Notes: a model not told the origin generated them from the sequence alone. 64,000 bases of DNA from Sipunculus nudus (GCA_026874595.1 CM049309.1:52242079-52306078), one strand, 5' to 3'; shown: positions 48,027-59,180, counted from the first letter of the stretch. A program made the numbers and translations.

Positions 48027-48725
48027 TTGTTAGCTGATCCATTGACTTCTCATCCATCCCTTGGTCCGCACTGCTAGTTGTCACTGTGTCTGGTGTCACT
48101 ATATACATGGCTGGTCCAACAATTTCTGATGCTTCTGTTGTACCCTGAGATACCACTGAAGCAGCCTCTACAAGCATGTCGACTGCATGTTCAGGCCATA
48201 CAGGAGTGTTGGAATCCTCCACACTTGGGGTAGCTGAAGTAATTGATAACTGGTGGTCTGTTGTTTTCTCCACTTCAATTGGAAGTACAAAATCTGGGTC
48301 ATTCAGCTGTTTCAGGGTTAGATTGTTCCGTAACAAAAACCTCTGGAACCAGCCATTACTTGCAACAAATTTCTGACTTTCCTCTCCTGACTCTTCATGT
48401 ATCTCTTTAGCTTTCAGCATGATGGCTTTTGCAGTGACCCTGTTACTGTCTCTACGATAATCATGTAACCATTCAAGTAACCTCTTATCCAAGGAACTGA
48501 AGAGCAGTTTTCGGCCGCCCCCAGGTGAACGCATGCGGTTACCCTGGTCATCTTTCAGTAGGTTGTGTAGTTTCTCCTCCTGCTGACACCACTGCGTAAT
48601 CTGCCGCTGATTGACTCCGTACTTTCTACTTGCTTCAGATTTAGATGTCTGTTTGGCATACTGCACTGCCTCAAGCTTGTAGGAGACTGTGAATTTCTTG
48701 TTCCTCTGAGCATTAAGGTCAGAAT
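48027..48725 (-). CDS. Coding exon with DNA-binding module 1
   Basis: The acceptor tgtctattctcgtag and donor gtaagt bound 699 bases, phase 1 in and phase 1 out. The module includes NKKFTVSYKLEAVQYAKQ, RKYGVNQRQITQWCQQEEKL, the linker GGGRK, SLDKRLLEWLHDYRR, AKAIMLKAKEI and FVASNGWFQRFLLRNNLTL. It therefore has both HTH halves of a pogo-like transposase N-terminus. The C-terminal ~100 residues are Thr/Ser/Val/Asp-rich (for example MYIVTPDTVTTSSADQG) and look like a linker or activation region. An upstream in-frame ATG near 48741 falls inside the intron, so I do not use it as a start. Confidence 0.88.
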
Positions 48726-48879
48726 CTACGAGAATAGACATTTAGACTAAAATGTATGAAGAAGTTGAAGTTCTTCAGCACGAATAAGTGCAATAAATCT
48801 CCTGAGAATCATCTAGCAGTCCCTGGCAGTTCTATTACTAAAAAGGAGCTGCCTTCTACGGGTCAAATCTGTGTTTTAC

Positions 48880-49910
48880 GTCCAAATGAACAGTCAAGCA
48901 CATAAACAAAGACGAGGGAAGGACACACAGGGATTCTGTATGAGCATTTCTGTAATTTTAGGAAAACCCACCAAAGACACGGTAGGACACACAGGAAATC
49001 AAAATCAACATTCCTGCAAATTGAGGACAGCCAAGGGAAGACATGGTAATACACACAGGTAATCCCTATATACATCTCTGCACATTAAGGAAAACATACA
49101 GAAGACATGGTAGGACACACAGGAAATATGTATGAACATTACTGCACTTTCTGGAAAACCAACAGAAGACATGATAGGACACACAGAAAATCCATGAACA
49201 TTCATGCACAAGGGAAGACATGTTAGTACACACAAGAAATCAAAATGTTTCACATTAAGAAAAGTCAAGGGAAGGCATGGTAAAACACACAAGTAATCCC
49301 TATGACCATCCAAGCACAATGAGAAAAACCTACAGATGACATGGTAGGACACACAGAAAATCCAAATCAACATTCCGGCACATTGAGGAAAGCCAAGGGA
49401 AGACATGGTAGGACACACAGATTATCCCTGTGAACGTTCCTGCACACAGGAATACCAACAAAAGACATGTTAGGACATACAGGAAATCCAATCACCATTC
49501 CTGCACATTGAGGATAGCCAAGGGAAGTCATAGCAGGACAAACAGGAAATCCATATGAACATACCTGCACATTGATGAAAACCTACAGAAGACATAGTAA
49601 GACACACAGGAAATCCATATGAACATTCCTACACAATGAGAAAAAAAACATGGGAACAAGACAAAGAAGTATTCTGAATAAATATAAAAGAATGTAGATA
49701 AAAACCAAAAGAAGACAAGGTGGAATAAAGAAGATGTCAAAATGAATATTTCAGAATATAGAAGACCCAAGGGAAGGCCGCTGGAGGACAGTAGTCCAAA
49801 TAAACATTCCATAATACAGAAGAAGGACACAGAAAGAAAGGTGGATGACAGAAGAAGTTCAAATGCACATTACAGCACATGGAAGAAGACCAAGGAAAAG
49901 ACAAAACATT
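48880..49910. repeat. ~63-bp minisatellite, 12 clear copies plus decayed ones
   Basis: The phrase ggacacacag (or a one- to three-base variant) recurs at about 48921, 48984, 49049, 49113, 49177, 49226, 49284, 49347, 49411, 49473, 49536 and 49600. The spacing is mostly 62-65, each copy with 'ccaagggaagacatggta' and 'cattcctgcacattgagg'. Beyond 49640 the units decay. Because 63 is a multiple of three, the minus strand has long Cys-rich open frames (CVLPCLPL-like). I treat these as artefacts of the period. It lies in the intron between 50377 and 48725. Confidence 0.9.
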
Positions 49911-50376
49911 CCAAAGTTCTAACACTATAAATCTAGGTAATCTGGGAGAAAAGCAAGAGACCAAAGGAGCAAAAGTGAAAGAGAGAGTTGAGTATAGCAA
50001 ATAATGGTGGAGGACAGAAAAGACCAATGTTACATAGTAAGAGATGGTCAAAAGACTAGGGATAAATTTGTACCATGCATCAAGAATATGATAAGACTCA
50101 AGACTACTGGTGTTTAGTGAATTTCTAAGGGTGAATCTCCTAGAAGAGTTCAGGGTAATAGGCATCAGAGAGAGGCAGATCTAAGTATGAAATTTTATAT
50201 GTCATAAAAGGTTGGGTATCAAAACATAAATTTAGGAAACTTTTTTATCTAAAAAGTTATATAACTGACAAAAATATGACAAAACTCATTCTTAAACAGG
50301 GATATAAATCTAGCTCCCCTGGTGATAAATCTATGCTTCCTCATACCGACATTTACCACAGCCAAAGATTACATAC

Positions 50377-50496
50377 CAATTTTAGCAGATCCTTGTGTTT
50401 CAAGCTGATCAAGCCTATGATCCTTCTCTGGTGTTGGTCCTTCTTGTCCATTCCTAGGGTTCATATTTGTTACAGTAGATGAAATCATGGGCACAT
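50377..50496 (-). CDS. 120-bp linker exon after the large N-terminal exon
   Basis: The acceptor ttgcctctgtaacag and donor gtatgt enclose 40 codons' worth of sequence in phase 1-1. The peptide starts (N)VPMISSTVTNMNPRNGQEG and ends HRLDQLETQGSAKI(D). No domain is recognised. It joins ...QSQSTP of the large exon to DSDLNAQRNKKF of module 1. Being symmetric, it could be skipped without a frameshift. Confidence 0.75.
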
Positions 50497-50945
50497 CTGT
50501 TACAGAGGCAAAAAATATGAAAGGAGATTATCTGACAGTGCATACAATCAAAACTGTCCATGAGAAATTCTTAATTAACAAAGACATTCATCTATTTATT
50601 TCAGTTTAATATATGTGACAATTTTTGGAACTAAACATGTCATAATTTTTGTTAAAGATGTCTTTTAGACCTTATGGATGTACTTACAAAAGCCCTTAAT
50701 CTTTTACACTGTACTTCAATGATGCTTTCTGGCACTAATATTTTTTTTTTCATTAATTGGTTTCAATAATGTAAAATATCACCAAACAATTTCTACTGTG
50801 TTTTTTCTATAACATTAAATTGTATACAAAAGCACTTTTTCCAAACATGTATAGAAGCCAGCACAAGTTTCAAATAACATAATTAAAGTACAAGTTATAC
50901 AGTGCATGGTCAAAATGTTTTTTTTAAGAGCATTAATGCACTCAC

Positions 50946-53772
50946 TAGGTGTAGACTGAGACTGACTCCTTGTAGTGGCCACTTGTCTCTGATCAAAGGA
51001 GTTGTTGGCTGGGACAGAATGATTTTCATTGCCAACATTACATGTTTGACCGTCTGAGAAGACTGCTGCTTGATTTTGCATAGTTATGGTGGTGTTTGTA
51101 GCCAGTGATGTGACCCCATCTGCCTGGTTTGAAGATTGGGTGCCTGTAAGCAAATGTGACAAAATTGTCTTTGCAGGAGTTTGCTGGTCCTGTATTTGGC
51201 AGTGAGCGACTGCCTCACTCCTTGACAATGACTCTGGGACAGGCACAATCCTTGTAACTGGTTGTGGAACAGATACATTGGTCAAAACTGGTAGTGGACC
51301 AGCTACAGTAATAACAGGCAGCTGTACATGCGCTGGAACACTCACTGGAGGATGTGGAACAGCTGCAGTACTCAAATGTGCCTGTGCAGCAATGGCATTA
51401 CTCACAGGTTGCTGTGGTAAAACTGCAGATCTTGCATTTTGATGAACAGAGCTTTCATTGCCCATGTATGTCATACCCACAGTATTGTTAGAAACTTTTA
51501 CAGAAGTGTCAGTTGCCTGGACGGCTGCAGTTGTCACTGGTGATTGATCAACAGATTGGGCATCAGCAGCCTGATACAGCACAGTTAGACTTTTCATCGG
51601 TGGTGGAGGTGAAACAAAATGACTTACTTGTGGTAAAGGCACACTCGGTCTTTTTGTGTTTAATACATTAGTGTTACTAACCACTGGGCTGATAATAGCA
51701 GGGGTGTTTATAGCTGCCTGATATATGACAGAGCTACTAGAGGAGGCAGATTTGTGCTCAAAATATTGGTATAGCTCATTCTTTGCTCTTTGCAAGTCTA
51801 GTTGACTCTTGGCAAGTTCAGCTCTAATCTGTTCCTCTGTAAGTCTTTTAGCTGGCAACCCTAAAGGGGCTATAATCTGTGCAGACTGGCTTGTACCTGT
51901 TACAGTGGCTGAGTTTCTGTTTGATGTCTGAGGAACTGGCATGCTGACAACAATGTTTTCATTCATTTTCTTGTTGGGAAACCCCTCATTATTCTGTCCT
52001 TGTGGTGTCAACTGATCAGTTCCATATTTCACTACTTTTGGTACATCAGCAATTTTGGGTTCTGGTAGTACATGCTTTCCCTTGTGAGGCTGCAGGGAAC
52101 CTTTGTGTACCCTACTGCTGGATATGACCTCAGGACCTATTATCAGTTGGACATGTGCTCTTGATGTTTCAGTAGATTTCCCTTGCAACAGCTGATTTGG
52201 GAATGAACCAGCCTTTTGTTTGAAACTACTGATCTGCCCTCCATTAACACTGCGGTTTGCATTGTTTGTGTTCTGAGCTGGGCTTGCCACTGGTCTTACA
52301 AGCCCTTGGTGGGACTGTGGCCTATCATAGGTCCTACTGAATCCTGTCTTGCCTGGCGACCTCACCTGAGTATGGCTAGTGATGGAACCTACAGGTGTGT
52401 GATATGGGTAAACAGTCAATCCTGTGCTTGACTGAAGCAACAACTGGTTGACTCCAGGAAGCTGAGTAGCCCTACTGGCAGGTGGCACCACCAAAGGTCG
52501 GCTGCTAGACTGGACTATCAACGGACTGTTGTTTTGAAATGCAAGCAATGGACCATTGTGAGACTGCAAAGGATTCAGCTGAGTAACTACCTGCATCTGG
52601 CTCAAGTACTTTGGCCCTGAATTTAACTCTTTTGTCTGTCCATGGGGTGTTGTACTCGGCGTCATAACTACATTAGGAGCTTGGGCTCCTGACCTTAGTG
52701 AACCTTGAATCACTGATATGTGATCCTGCCGCTGATCGTGGCCCGATGAGGGACCCTGGTCCTCAGTCCTCTGTAAAAACATACCAACTTTTTTGTGCTC
52801 CACAGGAACAACATGAGGTACATTTTGCCCTGCTTTTTGCACCTGAACATTCATTCTCTCATCTGTTGCCATCCTACTGCTCTGTAATACTTGCTGCAGA
52901 CTGTGTAGCTGAATGCCTTCCTTACCCTGGTTCTGCTGCAGACTTTGGACATGCTGTCCCTGATGCATGCTTGCTCTACTATGCTCAGGTTGTATATTTA
53001 TAACACTTTGGGTCTGATGCAATATTACCCCACTTAATGCATTATGAGGAGCTGCTCCAGTTTGGTTTGTTTGCACACCTGTTCCACTTGGGTTCTGGTG
53101 CAAGTTTGATCTGTTCAGAGTATGGTGTAAGCTAGGGTCATTTGAGTTTGGTTCCAGGGAACCTCTGTTTGGGTTCTGCTGCATGACTGTCCCACTCTGA
53201 CTTTGATGAACACTGAGCTCCAGGAGTCTATTCTGTACATTCCAATGGGGCATTTGGCCCTGTGCCACATTTTGCCTGCTTAGAGTTTGCTGCTCTGATT
53301 GTACAGTTTGGTTCTGAAGTCCAACTTCTTCACCATGTGGAATTACATCTTGACATGCCTGAACCAACTGCATCTGTCCAACTGAACTCACAGTAACTGC
53401 AGGATCACTTGCTTTAATGGTTTGTACTTTATCATCAACTGGCTTCCTTACAGTAATTGGTTTATCCATCCTAGGAAGTGGCACAGTGACTTGGGAGAAT
53501 GGAGGTAGAGGTGTGATACAAGATGTCACTGACATTCGACTGGCTGGTTGAACCTTTTCTGAATAGGAAGACTTCACTGTGGTGTGAGGCAGGCTCCCTG
53601 TTTGACTCTTCATCACTGTCCTCTTTCCTACTTCTTCATTCTTCTGAGCAGACAGATGCTGCTGCTGAAATATTTTCCTTGAAGGATCTACCACTTCTGG
53701 TCTCCAAGGCACTGGAGCGTCTGCATTGCCAGGATCAGAGATGTTGCTACCCTTATCATCCCTGCTGGCCAT
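50946..53772 (-). CDS. Large first coding exon: Gln/Ser/Thr/Val-rich N-terminal region (942 codons)
   Basis: The acceptor ctgtgtgtttcag lies one base before ATG (53770-53772), and the frame stays open for 2827 bases to donor gtgagt, phase 1. It starts MASRDDKGSNISDPG. It is rich in Gln (QQHLSAQK, SEQQTLSRQN, HQNPSGTG), Ser, Val and Asn, with low-complexity short repeats and few charged residues. A helical stretch TEEQIRAELAKSQLDLQRAK (about residues 640-660), the only obvious candidate for a coiled coil, may mediate dimerisation. Proline/valine-rich parts (VSVPAHVQLPVITVAGPLPV) follow. No catalytic domain is recognised. The composition resembles transcriptional activation or condensate-forming regions. 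The start could be further upstream if exon 1 codes, because the frame is not closed between the acceptor and ATG. Confidence 0.85.
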
Positions 53773-53773
53773 C

Positions 53774-55336
53774 CTGAAACACACAGTAACTGCAGCAGAT
53801 CAATTCAACCAAAAAAAACTTATTATACATTATTAAAAATTATATATACAGTAATTTCACAGATTCATTACTTGAGGATCAAGGTCTTCAGTTTTGGTTA
53901 GATGATAAAAATTTGTAGTTAAATTTGAGCAAAAGTATGCACTGCATCAAGAATAATGGGGTTCAAAAGCTTATCTGTCACTCTAATAGATCAAAGTCAT
54001 CACTTTTTGAACTCATCCAAGATTTTATTTTAATAATTTTTGTTTAAAAATTTGAGTGAAAAACATGATGTATTTTAAAAATTATGATGTTTACAAGAAT
54101 GTACAGAAATGTCTGCAGATTTGACCATGAAGATCAAGATCACCAGTTTCTGAGCTATTCTGAGAATTATATTGGTTAAAACAATATATTGGTGGATGAA
54201 ATTTGTGGAAATATGTGCATAATTTCAAACACTGAGGAGTCAAATTTTGTTGGGCAAAATAATATGTTTTGGTTGTATAGCTTGTAGAATATATACGTCA
54301 GTCTGACCTAGTTTTAGGTTTACAAACAGATTTCCCAAGGACCTGCCTGGATGTCGAGCCAATTAAAAGTCTCAAAAGTTTAACAAGCAGTTAATGTTAA
54401 AGCAAAGAAGGACAACAAAGACCAATCGCTACAGTTCAGCATGACTAAAAACAACAAAGCATAAAACCAAAAAAGAATTACTGAAAAAGAAGTAAATCTG
54501 GATTTTTTTAAAAATTATAATACTTAATTAAGGAAGAACCATACAGCAGGCTGTGCATGCTTTAATATTTATAATTTATGACACAAACTGACATCATGAT
54601 AATAATAGAAAAGTGCCAAGTTTGAAGTTAGCAGCATGCACTGTTACAAAATGTGTAATTTGACAGCTCTAGAGCAACAACTGGTCATCCATATATCATG
54701 CTCGGTTGAATTATACAACTCTTCTGAATCTAAAATTTGGATTGTAAAATACAAGAAATTACTCAGGAAAGCTTGGCAGCTAAACATACACGCTGGTTAC
54801 ACATATGTTGGTGTTACTCTTAGATATATTGAAGATGTCAGATTCAAGCACTCATCATGCTTTCAAATGGCCGGCCATTATTCTGATACAAAGTTATAAT
54901 CTGTAAAATTTTATGGCGTTCGGTCACTGATCAAACGAATAAAAGATCATACTATGCATGCGTAAGGTGTAAACTGCGTGTTTGTGTACAGTGTTTGTGT
55001 AACTGCGTCGATCGCCTTCTACAATCTAACTTTTCAACTCAAACTGCAGCCGAGGCCTTATATTTGGGGTGTCATGGCTGGCGCATATCCGGGACCCGAC
55101 TCTGCTTTCATAGCCCGGGCGCTACGGACGGCCTTTATTCGAACTTGGCGAAACGCCGTCAAAATACCAGTATTACAAGCGTCTGCTCAAAGAAAACTCA
55201 CTCGAGTATTATTTCTTTACCTGGATATGTTCACCAGGCAAGATGTGTTCGATGTCAAGAGGAATTTCCGTGCAAATACGACATGTTTCGCTCTTTGGTT
55301 GACCCAATAAAAGTCACAACAACATGAAATACTCAC
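53774..55336 (-). other. Probable first intron of the minus-strand gene
   Basis: On the minus strand a gtgagt donor at 55336-55331 (after gcgcaggcgct) can pair with the acceptor at 53774. The intron is AT-rich with a fragment of the ~140-bp tandem family at 54230-54380, and is CpG-rich near 55000-55330. A plus-strand open frame at 54978-55310 (with MAGAYPGPDSAFIARALR) has good base composition but no recognised domain. I leave it uncalled. Confidence 0.5.
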
Positions 55337-55752
55337 AGCGCCTGCGCGACAACAAGTTGATTGACACATACGAAACTGAAAAGCTAACCCGCGATTAAAA
55401 AGTGCATTAAAGCCTATTACCAAGATAATCAGTTAATTATGGTGTAAATAATATCAGTATAATTTTAAAGTTTTAAATTTAAATTAACCAGCTACATGGG
55501 AAATGCGGGACAAGGACCTGTGTAATTTATTCGAAACTAAAAATCAATTCATGCACTGCTTCAGTTATCGATCATAATAGTAAACAACGGACATGTGCAT
55601 TTGCTCGTCACTTGTGCGTCCGCAGTCGTAGTTGGCATCAGAGGGCCCAGGGGACCTGCCGACTCTGAGACGCACTCGCCACAGCTCTCAGCAGGGTCCC
55701 TCTTGTATTGATTTAGAAAACTTGGAGGGGTTTATCATTGAAATCTACAAAC
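55337..55752. promoter_or_regulatory. Putative bidirectional promoter / CpG-rich first-exon region
   Basis: The stretch lies between a minus-strand 5' splice donor (gtgagt at 55336-55331) and a plus-strand start codon at 55753. CpG dinucleotides are much more frequent here and at 55000-55330 than in the flanks. gcgcctgcgc at 55338-55347 matches the palindromic NRF1-type core (GCGC-NN-GCGC), common in promoters of broadly expressed animal genes. No TATA box is obvious. I infer head-to-head transcription start sites within about 400 bp. Both would be broadly active if the NRF1 reading is right. Confidence 0.55.
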
Positions 55753-55877
55753 ATGGCCGAAGCCAGAAGTGCTGTGGCGGAACCCCACGTCACGTCGACA
55801 GAAAATGCCCAGTACACGGTGGCCGAGTTTATACGTATGTGGAGGAAACAGCTGGTCAAGAGATTCTATAGGGCCAG
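55753..55877 (+). CDS. First coding exon of an unrecognised plus-strand gene
   Basis: ATG lies in a good Kozak context (acaaacATGG), is the first ATG after about 55620, and opens a frame ending at donor gtcagt in phase 2. The 41 complete codons read MAEARSAVAEPHVTSTENAQ, then YTVAEFIRMWRKQLVKRFYR. The second half is a basic amphipathic stretch with Trp and Phe/Tyr, likely helical. GC content is clearly higher than the flanks, as expected for a first exon at a promoter. I do not recognise the family. Downstream exons were not found before 64000, which implies long introns. Confidence 0.65.
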
Positions 55878-57930
55878 GTCAGTAAACTGTGTCAGATACA
55901 TTAACATTGTGTTGATCTTCGTTTGTATTCTTTAACCATACTATATTGTTTACTTCCAAACATACACATGAGGCATGAGATACTGACATGTAAATTTTTA
56001 TTTAAAAAATCTGAGATATATTTTCATGGATATTTAATTTATCTAATTTAATTATCTAGCATTCTAGGGCTTCAGTTAAAAAGTTATAAATGGTAAAAAT
56101 ATTTAAAAGAAGATTTAGTTTAAAAGGGTTTCTTTAATATTTGATCATCTGTAATTCATCCTTTCACCCTTTTGGTTCATTCAGCAGACCATAATTGAAT
56201 AAATAAATACTTATTAATGAAATATTTAGTATTTTAAAGGTATTTTAAAAATGAAGTGTCCAGTCTAAGTTAATTTTACATTTGTAGTCCAAGGGCAATG
56301 GTTCAGGAAAAGTTGTGGGAAGTCCAGTGACTTGTTTGAATGAACAGTGGATAAATTTAACAATTCTAGAACTTATTAATCATAATGTGTTGTGCACAAA
56401 AAAAAATTAATCTGTTGTATTCTTTAATTATGCTATATTGAAAACTCTAAATACTATATTGTTTACATCCAAATATACATGGGGCTTGAGCTGCTGATAT
56501 TTTTATAGTATGCCTATTCTTTCACACTATCAGTTCAGTTTTGCTTTATGCAAAAGTTTCCCAGCAAAAACAGCCCAGTATGAAGTCTTGGTACCTCGCA
56601 TACTGCTGTTAAACACCTTGTTATGACTCTGTGTGTTGGTAAACTCGGTCCACATGTGTCTGTTTACCATAAAAAGGCTGTGTGTCCGGTGGCCCAATTA
56701 AGGGCCGCAACAGGTAAAGTTTCAGCCAACAGGAACATGTATTACCTTTTTTAGGCCAAGTCAATCAGAGAATCTTCTGATTGACACATTTGGCCCAAGC
56801 AATACCACGCTATTTATGTTGACTCCTGTGATCGCGCCCGTTGCACTGTTTTTAACACTTGTTTACAAGAGTCAGCAGACAGTTTCAGGGCAATATTTTG
56901 GCAGGTTTAAGTCAATTTTAAAGGGAAGAAGCTATTTTTCATGTTAATTCAACATGCTTTAAAGGTGATTGGGCCCCTTTAAGATGGCATGTATTTTCTG
57001 TAAAAAAAACTATGATATATTTTTTCACTTGTACTTTTAACTGCCTCATCTTGTGACCTTCAGTTGCTAACAGATGTATTTTTGTATGAGGCTAATTAGA
57101 TCATTCAGTGACCACTGACCAGGGACTACTTTTGGAATAACCTAACTATACACCCATGATCGTATATGCTCAGATGAAGTAAGCATTCATTCATCATTTG
57201 TGTTGCATGGCTCACAGGGATGCCTTGTCATACACATGATGTTAACCAGGAAAGGTCACTAGCTGGGACGTGCCCTAGTTACTGGACACAGGGTAATTTA
57301 CAGTTCACGCTGACAGCTGCACTGAGATGTGATGATGCTAGGTCTGCTTTGTGCATCTTATCCCCGTTATCTCTTGGCCACAGGAGCATCCTCACTTTCT
57401 GTGTCTATGTAAACTCCAGGCATCAGACTACATATAAATAGTACTACATGATAAATAATTAAAATTTTGAGCCATAGATTATCTTCCTGGATGATTCAGT
57501 GTTTATGTTTAATTCATCAAGACACTGTATTTTTACAAATAATAATATATCACTCTTATGAAGATTTCCACCATTTTGGAAGCCTTTTATTCTATTATTG
57601 AGTCATTTCCCGGTGTATTACCTTTCCATATTTTTGGCAGTGATAATTATCACAAAAATGTTACATGGATCTTGCTCATATAATAGTAATTAATCAATCA
57701 AGATTAAAGCCAGCTATTTACCTGCCTTACTTGTAAATTTATACGATTTCTGATTTTTTTCTCAATATGTATTAATGAGTACAAGTTAATCCCTCCTAAA
57801 AGTTCTTTAATACCCCTTATAAGTTATATATAAGTTAAGCTTGTTTATCTACTGGAAAATGCTTTTAGTAAACATGTTACACATGTCCATGTTGAAAAAC
57901 AGAGAGAAACATATGACTAAAGATTGTGTA
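55878..57930. other. Probably first intron of the plus-strand gene; nothing else recognised
   Basis: AT-rich. The best other open stretch (57220-57441) has no recognisable domain and lacks clear paired splice sites in frame with the exon at 55753. Confidence 0.4.
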
Positions 57931-57934
57931 TGTG

Positions 57935-58200
57935 TAAAAGGTCACAAGCTGTTGTTGTAGAAAGCAGTTGTGAAGCAGTGCCATCTTTTGTTATTCGCCC
58001 ACTCTGTTTCACCAGATTTACGACCAGATGTCTTTGTTGGACATGTTAGAATTATGATTGATGGCCATTAAAACAAGCTCCCCACATGTTATAAACATAT
58101 GGATATAAACAGAATGAACAACCAGAATAGTGGATTGGGCACTTTTGGATTATTCTCCTGACACGTTAAAAACATGATCTTTCATATTATCACTTTTGTC
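57935..58200 (+). repeat. ~250-bp dispersed repeat (R250), copy 5
   Basis: Landmarks are aaaggtcacaagctgttgtt, gaccagatgtctttgttgg, 'cccacatgttataaacatatgg' and 'tggattattctcctgac'. Confidence 0.5.
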
Positions 58201-58684
58201 AAATATTGGAACAGGCCCCTTCAAATACATCACTCTTGTCGCTCAATTATTGTCTTCTTATGACAGTTTTCTGTCTCATCAATATATGTTGTATATTAAT
58301 TATTATTCATCCAAATATTAAAGCTTGTGGAGGAGTTCCTAAATATTACGATGTTACATTGGTTTGCATAGCCTAAATTATTATAATGGGCCATCATGTA
58401 TAGGCTCATTCAGGTCTTTGTGCTACAGTGACCTAATGTGATTCATACAAGGGCCATATATTAAATAGGCAGAATATACAACAGACACCTGTGCACCTGT
58501 TAACAATTCAACACCATACGCACAAAAGGAAATGTGGGTTCACTTGCTGTGTAACCAAATATAGCCTTTTGTGTATCATTGGAAAGTTCATAAGCTGTTT
58601 CTGGTTGCCTGTTGTGTTTGCTCAAAGGTTCATGTCTATAATTTTTCCAGGAAGTGTTTGACTAAAACAAACATTTAAATTTTT

Positions 58685-59180
58685 TGTCTGTTGTGATTTG
58701 GTCTTGCTTAACACTGAAAAGTTACTGTAAGTACTGAACAATTACAAAAAAGTCTGTCAAAGCACCTTCTTATCCATGAACAAAATAAAAAAAATTACCA
58801 AAAAGTTGTTTCAGACTGTCAATAAAAGTAAGCATATTGTGTGCACTTTTTCATCCTTCATAAAACATGATGAAAAATACCTGAAAAGTGCCATAAATTA
58901 ACCAAATATAAAAAAATGAGTACTTAACTGAAACAGGAAAAGACTATAAATTACCAAATGGTCCAAGAAACACCAAAAAGTTAACTAAAACTACTGAAAA
59001 ATACCAAATTTTTAATGAAAGAAATCATATAAAGACCTAAAAATTTCATGATATGTATGCATTTTCAACGTTTTGATGCTGTTGAATGTTATATATCACT
59101 TATATGGTCTTTTCAGTTTCTTTTTGGTACTTTTTCAGTACTTTTCCATGTTAAGCCAGACCTGTTGTGGTTCATTACAT
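58685..59180. mobile_element. MITE-like element with ~30-40 bp imperfect terminal inverted repeats
   Basis: The left end has ggtcttgcttaacactgaaa and agttactg. The reverse complement of the right end has ggtctggcttaacatggaaa and agtactg. Internal sequence is repetitive (accaaaaagtt, ctgaaaaatacc), with no coding potential. Exact boundaries and target duplication are uncertain. Confidence 0.45.

Larger units (their letters stand above)
31366..53772 (-). other. Gene model: nine-coding-exon gene with four tandem pogo/CENP-B-type DNA-binding modules
   Basis: Nine exons on the minus strand (53772-50946, 50496-50377, 48725-48027, 42563-42516, 40289-40180, 39758-39457, 35489-35053, 33928-33155, 32702-31366) join with GT-AG introns and matched phases. 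The total is 6654 nt, a multiple of three, with no internal stop: about 2217 residues. Residues 1-942 are Gln/Ser/Thr/Val-rich with a short helical segment. Four paired HTH modules follow at about 994-1122, 1241-1369, 1525-1655 and 1785-1910, separated by low-complexity or acidic/basic linkers. The modules look like the N-terminal halves of POGK/pogo-like transposases (Brinker-type plus CENP-B/Tc5-type HTH). No DDE domain follows. I infer a nuclear multivalent DNA-binding protein derived from transposase parts. Further small exons or alternative transcripts cannot be excluded. Confidence 0.8.

Noticed and set aside
49005-49418. Cys-rich minus-strand open frame of 137 codons
   Set aside because: It is a translation of the ~63-bp minisatellite; the period keeps it open. 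No splice sites link it in frame with the neighbouring exons.
52216-53777. Plus-strand frames of 71-101 codons
   Set aside because: They are antisense shadows of the large Gln/Ser-rich exon.
54978-55327. Two overlapping plus-strand frames of 110 codons each in CpG-rich DNA
   Set aside because: Openness in two frames is explained by base composition next to a promoter. No domain is recognised, and the region lies just inside the probable first intron of the opposite-strand gene.
57220-57441. 73-codon plus-strand frame tested as exon 2 of the gene starting at 55753
   Set aside because: No acceptor in the needed phase at its start and no recognisable domain.
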